NCBI GenBank assembly: GCA_022385805.1
Contig: MU277690.1
Coordinates: forward strand, 351,700-415,699
DNA: 64,000 nt
Reading direction: 5' to 3'
Source: Pilatotrama ljubarskyi
Lineage: Eukaryota > Basidiomycota > Agaricomycetes > Polyporales > Polyporaceae
Within the stretch, counting starts at the first letter, position 1; every line of letters begins with the position of its first letter. Positions 55,901 through 64,000 of this stretch are shown piece after piece. Below the pieces are notes generated by a model. That model ran no database searches, was not told where the DNA came from, and was given only the letters and a program-made list of their open reading frames with translations. A program made the position numbers and the translations under genes.

Positions 55901-58832
55901 ATGCCTCTCTCCCCCCCAACCTCACCTTCTTCTCTTGGTACGCGCATGCAACATCGCTCGCAGAGCCCTGCCCGGAGTGGACGGACGTCCTGCGAGAGCG
56001 GACACTCTCACTTGCGGCCTACGACGCCCACGAGCGTACATTCGTCCTCGAGCGAGCTCGGGGACAACGACATCATCCCTCCGCCCTGCAACCCGCGTGC
56101 ACCGAGGACGCTGGTCCTCTGCTTCGATGGGACAGGCGACCAGTTCGACTCCCGACGTGAGTGCATCCGGTTTCTGCCATCATTTACGCCACACGTCGCT
56201 GCTGCGCTGTGGTCACCCCGTATACCGCATACCGCATGACAAAAGCATCGTACTGATTGCGGCTTCGGGGCGCGCAACAGAACTCGAACGTGGTCAAGTT
56301 CTTTAGCCTGCTGAAGAAGGACGACCGCCGGGAGCAGATGGTGTACTACCAGGTGAGCGCGCTGATGCTGCGCCCCTGACGGCGATCGATCGAGCTGACC
56401 ATGCTTGGTTCAATCTTGCGTCCCGCGTGTCCGTTCTTCCCCGCATACGCCTGTCCCTATCCCTGTGCGGTACTTATGGACGCAGGCCGGCATTGGCACC
56501 TACACGACACCACAGTTGTCTACATCCCTCGGGCAGGCTGCCTCGAAGATACTTGATGAGATGATCGCGTGGAACCTCGATGCGCATGTTATGAGTGAGT
56601 GGTGGAGAAGAGTATATGCTGGCATTTGCTTATCTGAGTGTGCAGGCGGTTACGAGTTCCTTATGCAGAACTGTGCGTCATCGTCTCTACTCTCTTCCAC
56701 TTCGGGCCCATACTCACATCCAATCACACTTTGTCACCCGCTTCTGCACATGTTCCGTTACTCTCCTCGGACCTATCATCTCGCAAACTAATCTCCTCTC
56801 CCTGCCCTACGTATTGGGACTCTGCAGACGAAGCGGGTGACAAAATCTGCCTCTTCGGCTTCTCGCGCGGTGCATACACCGCCCGCGCCCTCGCTGGAAT
56901 GCTGCACAAGGTCGGGCTGCTGCCCCCGTACAACTTCCAGCAGATTCCGTTCGCGTACAAGATGTACACGCGCACGGATGAGCTTGGCTGGCAGCAGAGC
57001 ACGGCTTTCAAGAAGGCGTTCTCCATCGACGTTGACATTGACTTTATCGGCGTCTGGTAAGCTTACACCTCCTTCAGTATCTCGTACTATTCCAAGTATT
57101 CATGTCATCTCTCGCACAGGGATACGGTCTGCTCAGTAGGAGTCATCCCCCACCGGCTGCCGTTCACCACGTCCAACACCGCGATCCGCACGTTCCGGCA
57201 CGCGCTCTCGCTCGACGAGCGCCGCGCCAAGTTCAAAGCGAACTACTACAACCGTCCGACGGACTGGGAGAGCCAGCTGGGCACGCATCCCGGCGACATG
57301 CCGCGCCCCGGCTTGCACCACCACGCGCGCCACAGTGCCACCAAGATCGCGAAGGCGGTCAAGGATCGCATGCGTTATGCGAGTGGCGCGACTACTGCGA
57401 CCGCGGTCACCGAGGTGGGCACTACCCGGGAGAAGCCTGTCAAGTCCACTACGATCGCAGGTACTAAGACGACTACTGTGGTACGGGAGAAAGCTGGTAA
57501 GGACGAGGACGAACTACTGGAGGCGAGCGTCACTACTGCAGCAACCTCCACCACGAGTGCCAGTGCACCTCCTGCGAAGAACTCTTGGGCGACCGCTGTC
57601 GCGAAGCTGCGCGCGATGAAGCGTACCAAGTCCGGAACCATTACTACCGTGGCTGGGGCTGCCACTGTGGTCGAAGAGGAGCACGCGAACGACGCTGATG
57701 CTAAAACGGAGGAGGTCACCGCCGCTGCAGCGACCTCCACCACCACCGCGCCTCCCTCCAGGCAGAGCAACCTCTGGGCCTCTGCATTCGGCACCTGGCG
57801 CACGATGATGCGCACCAAGAAGGGGAAACGGCTGACAGAAGAGGAGGAGGAGTTCGACAAGACCGCTAACATCCAGGGCGAGACGGATGTCAAGGAGGTT
57901 TGGTTCGCGGGCTGCCACTGCGACGTCGGCGGCGGGTCTGTGCCGGACGCAATGAGCCACTCGCTCGCTCGCATCCCGCTGCGGTGGATGATCCGCGAGT
58001 GCTTCCGCACGAACACCGGCATACGCTTCCATGGCGAGCTCTTGAAGGAGATCGGATTGGACCCCGCGACGCTCTGGCCGAACCCGCAGCCTGCGCACGA
58101 GTGGCCGGAGGACTCGTTCGTCTACCCCGGAGTTGGCAACACTCCGAGCATCTCCCTTCCGCCACCGCAGCAACCGTTATTCACCGCTCACGTGGTCGCG
58201 CCCACCCCGATGGAGAAGTCGGAGGAGGAAATCGCGCACGCGGAGAAGGAGGCTGCTAAAAATGGTAATATCTCTACCATCTTCCCCAAGCCCGCCCCGC
58301 CACTATCGGCCTCTGCTGCCACGCAGGCGCGCTCCGGACCGCACGCGCGCGACGTCTCGACTTCGACTGCACATACGCTCGTGAACGGCATCGAGAGCCA
58401 GATGCTCGTCGGGACAGCTACAGGGTCAGCTTTGGTGCCGCCCGGGTGGGGTCCGGACCCGGACATCGACGAGGTTGCGGAGGAGCGCAAGGACGCGCGT
58501 TGTAAGATCTACGACGAGCTCGCGCGGCGCCCGTTCTGGTGGCTGCTCGAGTTCCTCCCGATTGAGCAGCGCATACAGCGCGCGAAAGACCACGTGTGGG
58601 AGAAGCATTATCGGTATGTCCGGCGTGCATGCTGTTTACCTTTTTGCTGGGCTGACGCGAGGAATGGGGGTTGAGCTTCAATTTGGGACGCGGCCGGGAC
58701 GTTCCGCCGACCCAGAAGTTCCTCGTGCATAGGAGCGTCAAGTTCCGCATGGAGCAGAAGGACCTCGAGGGGGGGCCGTACCGTCCCCGTGCGCGCTGGC
58801 CTACGGACGTGACGCCGATTTACGTCGACTGA
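55901..58832 (+). CDS. DUF2235 alpha/beta-hydrolase domain protein with apparent 1-nt frameshift (about 780 aa, 7 exons)
   Basis: Predicted serine hydrolase of the DUF2235 family (related to bacterial T6SS phospholipase-like proteins; role in fungi unknown). Exons: 55901..56156, 56281..56352, 56486..56594, 56646..56672, 56828..57056, 57120..58613, 58676..58832. Motifs: [32 protein letters not shown], nucleophile elbow GFSRG in [39 protein letters not shown], and the end [15 protein letters not shown]...HRSVKFRM. Exon 1 to 2: the only fitting donor (GTGAGT at 56157) and acceptor (CAACAG before 56281) are out of frame by one base. The CCC run at 56151-56153 with one C fewer would give FDSD|NSNVV, the normal family sequence. 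A roughly 150-residue low-complexity insert (57.35-57.86 kb) carries an internal duplication. The start at 55901 is the first good ATG. Confidence 0.85.
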
Positions 58833-60240
58833 GTCCTCGTACGTACGGCACGTTCGTGAGCTGAGGTCAAGAGTGTCATGACAGTAACGCGGGAAAGTGC
58901 TTCTTGTCGAGTTGCTTTATTTGTGCTGTATAGTTATTAGCTGTTCTTGTGTATCATGAGTGTTTACGAGCACCTGCTATCGCCACGCTATAATGATCAT
59001 GCTGTTAATGACCCTTTGATGTATAAATATGGTCGGTGTGTCCAACTTCAGGTGTACCTCACGACTTCGGCGCTCCTGTTTGATGCCCTCGGCAAACGTG
59101 CTCGCAGGATGGGCGCCTACGATGTTGTTCTTCTCCGCTACCGACGCGATGCATGACATGGTGCGCTTCCATGCCCCCAGAACAAGTACTTATGCATCCC
59201 GTGCGCCCCGCTACTCCTTCCCTGTGTCGCCCTCTTTCACGGTAGACTGACAAACGCACGACAGCTATGATTGCCAATGCTCGCAATACAGTCACTGCGT
59301 TGAGCGTCAAATAGTACCTGCAGCGACGTCTTCGTGTACGGAGAATACGCGCGCAGTAGTCGAACTGTACGATCCGGTAGAGTACACTTTGGATACGCTT
59401 AGGAAGTGTTATATTAGTGTGAGTCATCGCCCAAGGCGCGACGGGAAGTCGGCACACGTGGCTACGAGACGGAGGCGCGGTCGCCGCTAGAGGCTGCGTG
59501 TGCGATGCGCGGGAGCGATGCTCAGCGGCGAGGACGACGTCATATCGAAACTTCGCGACGTATGAGTGTTACGGTGCATCGAAGGCAGCTACGACTTGTT
59601 CTACGCAGAATAAACCCCATCGAGTATATCAACGGATTTATGTTTCCGCGCGCCATTGAGCGCTCAAATCGACGCGGTCACGCTCTAGCATCGCAGTCAG
59701 TCGGAACGCGTACATATCCATTGCATCTAACACGAGACCGCTGTATATGAATGGCATCGTACGCCTTCTCAAATGACCTGGCTGTATAGTAAGAACTATC
59801 ATGCAAGTATGTACTGGGCAAGCATGGGCAAATTAGTAGCGGCACACTAGTACTGCACGTCGGGTCTACGGACTAGAGTTGTTTCTCCGGGTCTCGACGC
59901 GCCCTGTGCCCACGGGAGAAACAGAGCGGTCATGGATTGGTGCGCTCTTTCGATCATGCCGGCGATGACTGGAATGTCGATGTGGTCGGTCGCGCTCAGA
60001 AGACGTCAGCGGCGGGATCGGGTTCGTGGGGTTTGTCAGCGCCGCGACCGCCGCCGTGCACCATTGGGCCACGCCGGGGAGAGACACTGCGAGGGGACGT
60101 CACCGCACGGGATGAATGCCGATTGGGAGGAGAGCTGGGAGGGGGAGAGTATAAGAGGACTCTTAAGGCCCCGCGCACTACGCTGGGCAATCTGCAGTCA
60201 CATCAGCTTGCTATACTATTCCGCGCACACATCACTCACC
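58833..60240. other. Intergenic region before the acidic nuclear-type gene
   Basis: About 1.4 kb with the DUF2235 3' end and, near 60150, the TATA box of the next gene. Short frames only; a slightly AT-richer stretch at 58900-59060 probably belongs to the DUF2235 3' untranslated region. Confidence 0.4.
60150..60155 (+). promoter_or_regulatory. TATA box of the acidic/basic unknown gene
   Basis: TATAAG, 86-91 bp upstream of the ATG at 60241. Confidence 0.5.
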
Positions 60241-63198
60241 ATGCCGGCTCAACGACCGCTCGCAAGACATTCCTCCATGCGCACTGATCCTCCGTTTACG
60301 TCGCTTACGGGCTCGCAGACTGCGTCGGCGGGTGTAGTGTCCTCCTTCGGCATGGAGAGCAGGACGGTTTCCCCCAGTCCATCAAGCGGCCATTGGCCCG
60401 GTCAGGCTGATTCTGCAGTCAACGGCGACCATCAGGTGAGCATGGATCTTAGCACCATAGAGGTGTCCCGACATACTCACTGGAATTCAATCTCAAGACA
60501 CATACTCCGAGCCCTGTGACGGTGACATTGCCAGCGGGAGTTGACATGCAGGCCGCCATGGAGATCCTGTCCGCTCTGGGCATGACTCCTCAGCGCAATG
60601 CGGTGAACGTCAGAACATCGGTCACAGCCACTGTAGCTCAGGCTGCACCACCGCAGGTGGCTGGTCTTCCTGATCTGTCTGGAGGGTTCAACGTACCGTC
60701 AGGTGCCAGCAACGGTGGTGCTGCCGCTACAAGACACAGATCGGTTGAAGGTTAGTCCCAAATCAATCCCTGAGTCATCCCTTATCCTCACCATTGATTT
60801 CGTAGCCTCCCGGAATACCTTCGCATACGAAGTCGCACCAGCACCCATGGGGACGCAGGTTCATGACAGCGGGCACAATGGGGACACCATGTTGGCGAAC
60901 GGACCTTCAGGACGTGAGTAGTATTCAGTCAAGCAGTAGATCAACAGCATACTCACCAATGCACTTGCTGCGGGTCTCTCAGAACCCGACGCTCAGCACC
61001 CAGCAATTCCCGACGAGGTGCCGATTGACCCGTCCCTGCTTGCGGACTCAGAGCTGCCGGCGACAAGCCGCTCTGTCCGGGATCTAGCTCCACACCACAC
61101 TTCAGACCCAGACGGCGAGGCACTGTTATCCTCGCGACGACGCCTGTCATCCAACAGTGCTGTAAGTCAGCCAAGGCCCCGTGCGACATGATGTGTTCGC
61201 AGTGCTCACCCGAGTCAGTGTGCTACCAGTGCCGGTGCCAGTGCTAGCCACCGTACGAGGACGACGTCTCAGCTTCGGGAGTTTTCCTCATCGTCCGAAG
61301 AAGAGGGAGACGAGGAGGCTGCGGTGCAAATCAGACGGAAGAAGCAGAGGCACGACCGCGACCGCCAGAAGTCACAAGGGACAAAGTCGCGCTCCAGAAC
61401 CAAGCGGGGGGAAGATGCCGACAGCCTTGGCGTTGCTGAAACTCGGAACCTGAAGCGGCGGCGGCGGTCGTATTCTGGGTCTACTCGGAGCTCGTCATCC
61501 CGCGACACTTCAGATGCACTTCTCCGGGTGAAGCGTGCGCGGCCACTGTCGACCACTAGGACATCCGAGGCTGAGGATAGCGATCTTGATGATGACGACA
61601 GCTCCGAGTCCAACTCAGATGAGTCAGAGTCTGGGTCTGAGTCTGACAACTCGGGCTCTGCCGGTGACATCTCAGATGATGAGCCAGACGTGGACTTGGA
61701 CATTGACTTACCGCCCGAGCTGATTGCTAAGATGAGGCGGTGGGTGCAGCAGCAGACCCGCCGGCTGTTCGCGAAGTTGCTTGCCAAGTGGGAGAAGAAG
61801 AACAAACACAAGCGGAAGCGGAAGGAGCCAGAGGTGCCCCTGGTTCTCGCGGTGAGCTTGTCGTCGCTTCATCCTCAGGGTGCTTGCTGACAGTGACATT
61901 GTCTGTAGCGTGCTGTGCGGGATGAGATGTGCAACCTGATCGGGATCTCCAATACGGAGCCCAAGGTCGGCGGTGCACGTAAGAAGCCGCGGCGGGATGA
62001 CACCCTGTTACCGGCCCCTCTGCCAGCGGGGGCACCGAGACGACTTGCACCCGACAAGACACCCCTCTTCAACCCAGACTGGGAAAGTCGGGTTGATGAA
62101 GGTGTTAACTTTGAGTATATCCAAGCCGTGGTCGCACTGATCCGTGACAAAGGAGGTCAGTGAGCTGATAGTCATTAAGCATGTGTTGACTCACCCTGGG
62201 TATCTTCTGCAGCAAAGAAGCACAAGCTGTCATCGAAGATGGCTAAGAACGAAGTCCTTGTCTTGAAGGCAGCGCACACGTACTTCCGGTCTCTTCGCAC
62301 GCGGTACCAAGCCCAGATTGATGAAGCCGCTAAGGCGAAGTACCTGAAGAAGCTAGAGAATGATAAGCGTAATGCGCGTCGTATCAGAGTGAGTGCTTAT
62401 AACGTTGGCAACAGCAGACATGATGCACTGACCAGAATGGGCGGTGCATGAGCAGAAAGCGGCCACGTTGGAAGATGGCGTAGAGATCTTCCGCCGATTC
62501 TTCGGCAGGGCGGCAACTGTTGGCGTAGAGCAACTCATCCACGTCGCGTGGTTGAGTTCCGAAGATAGTACCGACGGTGCCGCAAGCCATTCCGAATGGG
62601 AGCGGATGCGCTCGAAGGGGCGCGCGGGCTCGAAGGCGTTGGAGGTGCGCGTCATGGCCTGGAGATCACGGCAGGTCAGTTTATATTCTTGGTGCACACG
62701 AAGCAACATTGACTGTGATCTGGTACGGCATAACAGTTGAACACGATCTACCTTGTGCTGGCCGTCTTCGCGCGCTTCAAACTCGAAGTGTTCGGTGACC
62801 TTGATGAGGACGCTGATCGCGACCTCGTGGACGAGGAGCGCGAGCGATACTTTACACGGCTACGCGATGCAGTCAGCCGATGGCGCAGCATCTACTTGAA
62901 CAACACACAAATGTACGATCGTTTTCGGGGGCCCCCGGTCAACCACCGCCAGTTCCCGCGGGACGACAAGCAGCTACATCAAGTGGAAGGAATGACATAC
63001 AAGCAGTGCATCAGCCGTAAGTGGGCGAAGAAAAGTCACGAAAACTTACAGTTCTATTTGTCGGCGCCGCCCTGTCCTTCCTCGTACACGATCTTCGACT
63101 TGGATGTGCCGATGGAGCTCATTCCCCAAGATGACCGCACGTGGCTTCAAGAGTTGGAGACAACGGATGCGGAACCAGACGAGATGGACGTCGATTAA
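60241..63198 (+). CDS. Large uncharacterised protein with acidic and basic blocks, probably nuclear (about 827 aa, 9 exons)
   Basis: No domain I can name. Exons: 60241..60435, 60498..60750, 60806..60913, 60983..61161, 61219..61851, 61909..62155, 62213..62380, 62436..62674, 62737..63198. N-terminal third: Ser/Pro/Ala-rich. Middle: REFSSSSEEEGDEEA, then basic runs (RRKKQRHDRDRQ, NLKRRRRSYS, KHKRKRKEPE) around a long Ser/Asp/Glu tract (about 61570-61700), suggesting nuclear localisation and an acidic interaction surface. C-terminal third looks folded: MCNLIGISNTEPK, NFEYIQAVVALIRDKG, LKAAHTYFRSLRTRY, and the end LELIP-type tail ...TTDAEPDEMDVD. This layout recalls multi-copy lineage-specific genes of mushrooms that often sit near mobile elements (impression, unverified). 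The exon 7 donor (62381, GTATCA) is weak and chosen to keep frame. It converges on the partial gene at 63265. Confidence 0.75.
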
Positions 63199-63264
63199 GC
63201 AGGAGAAGATGTGACTGGAGGGTTGTGAGTGGAGTCGGATGGCGCTGGGTAGGTTGATCATCGT

Positions 63265-64000
63265 TCAAGACCGAGTATACATTATAGGCTACATAAAGAG
63301 CGAAATCAGATAGGAGCACGATATTGGATTGCGGGATCTATCATGAGGTAGTCTTCTTACCTTGCGTGCAATCGGCATTGTGATGCTGCACGGCTCTCCT
63401 TTGACACGGGTTGCATGCCGAACGACTGGACAGAGGATGTCTTGCAGGTGCACAACTGGGGTAGGGGACGGTTCGAGGGTACTGTCGATGAAGCCTTCAA
63501 GCTGCCATGTTTGCAGCATGAAGGTCGTTGCACTGATGAAAAGTTAGCAGATGGTCTGAATAGCTAGCGTAACAAACATACCAAGCAGCCCATGGGGTCC
63601 CTTCTAGAGTGATATTGGTAGGACGCAGCCAGCGAACGTAGGCGAAAAGCTCGCGGCCAGTCTCTGCAGTCGCGAAGAGGACTATGTCCTCGATCTGACC
63701 AACCCAGGTTCCACCAGCATCAGAGGTGCGAATGAGTGCCAGAGAGTTAACCGCGCGGGCTGATCGCCGCGCGGCATAGTAGCGATATCCTGCAATGACT
63801 ACATAGTCGAAAACCATGGCTAGTCGGGGGAGCATCACGCTCCCCGGACGAGGTGTCAGTGCAATGTCGGAGTGGTATCCCTGAAGTGGATATCGAGCCT
63901 GCATGTATGCCAGGAAGGAATAGTACACATCATCTTGCAAACGCTCTCGAGAGGAACGGGGGCTGAACGACAGAAGGACATTATCTGCAGAGGCACGAGT
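63265..64000 (-). CDS. 3' part of an uncharacterised gene, runs off the window
   Basis: The last three exons are visible: complement(63265..63288, 63361..63532, 63582..>64000), all with good GT-AG introns (GTATGT...CATCAG and GTAAGA...TATGTAG). The frame is open to the window edge. Visible protein: LQDDVYYSFLAYMQARYP, MVFDYVVIAGYRYYAARRSA, TWVGQIEDIVLFATAETGRE, FAYVRWLRPTN, then FMLQTWQLEGFIDSTLEP, HLQDILCPVVRHAT, ITMPIARK and the end PIMYTRS. The V-G-Q-I-E-D-I-V...VRWLRP block recalls a BAH-like or reader-type beta module seen in multi-copy mushroom genes (unverified). The 5' part, and so the function, is outside the window. It converges on the unknown gene at 60241, with only 66 bp between stop codons. 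Confidence 0.75.

Noticed and set aside
1..64000. CRISPR arrays, bacterial operons or intact transposons
   Set aside because: No regularly spaced repeats, no Shine-Dalgarno-led operons, and no transposase, reverse transcriptase or terminal repeats could be recognised; the DNA is clearly eukaryotic.

Overview
This 64 kb window reads as nuclear chromosome of a mushroom-forming basidiomycete (Agaricomycetes, perhaps a polypore; the order is inferred). The evidence is GC-rich DNA, genes broken by many roughly 50-60 bp GT-AG introns, an intron-split histone H3, Zn2Cys6 regulators, a Ppo-type oxylipin synthase, and a mushroom-type family of single-pass surface proteins. Gene models were built by hand from reading frames, splice sites, intron phase and family motifs. 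No database search was possible.

Layout. 0-4.3 kb: a homeodomain regulator (-), a small charged protein (-) and histone H3 (+). 4.6-19.5 kb: four copies (here A-D) of a receptor-like family with a signal peptide, a beta-type ectodomain holding CxxC and WHDST motifs, a Ser/Pro linker, one membrane helix and a coiled-coil tail. B, C and D end in a PPxY motif; A has lost it and lies inverted, with a zinc alcohol dehydrogenase between A and B. At least one dead copy follows D, and flanking DNA has been duplicated too. 19.5-24.4 kb: no gene recognised. 24.5-27.4 kb: a CBM21/RVxF glycogen-targeting subunit of protein phosphatase 1 (-), probably tail-anchored. 27.4-37.3 kb: a gene-poor stretch with one intron-containing tRNA-Ala(TGC).

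37.3-49 kb: an aminoalcohol phosphotransferase for phosphatidylcholine/phosphatidylethanolamine synthesis (-), then two paralogous Zn2Cys6 transcription factors (both -) on either side of an aryl-alcohol dehydrogenase-type aldo-keto reductase (+). The first factor and the reductase are divergent and share a 0.9 kb promoter region. 49-54 kb: a 23-exon fatty-acid dioxygenase/P450 fusion (Ppo, -) with an altered isomerase motif. 55.9-58.8 kb: a DUF2235 alpha/beta-hydrolase (+) with an apparent 1-nt frameshift. 60.2-64 kb: a long acidic, basic-patched protein of unknown function (+) facing the 3' part of another unrecognised gene (-) that runs off the window.

The most promising undescribed system is the A-D array: diverging surface proteins whose tails keep a WW-ligand motif, as expected of cargo for Rsp5/NEDD4-type ubiquitin ligases. 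Other unusual points are a two-residue insertion in the histone H3 tail, the membrane-anchored PP1 targeting subunit, the TF-reductase-TF arrangement and the divergent Ppo active-site motif.
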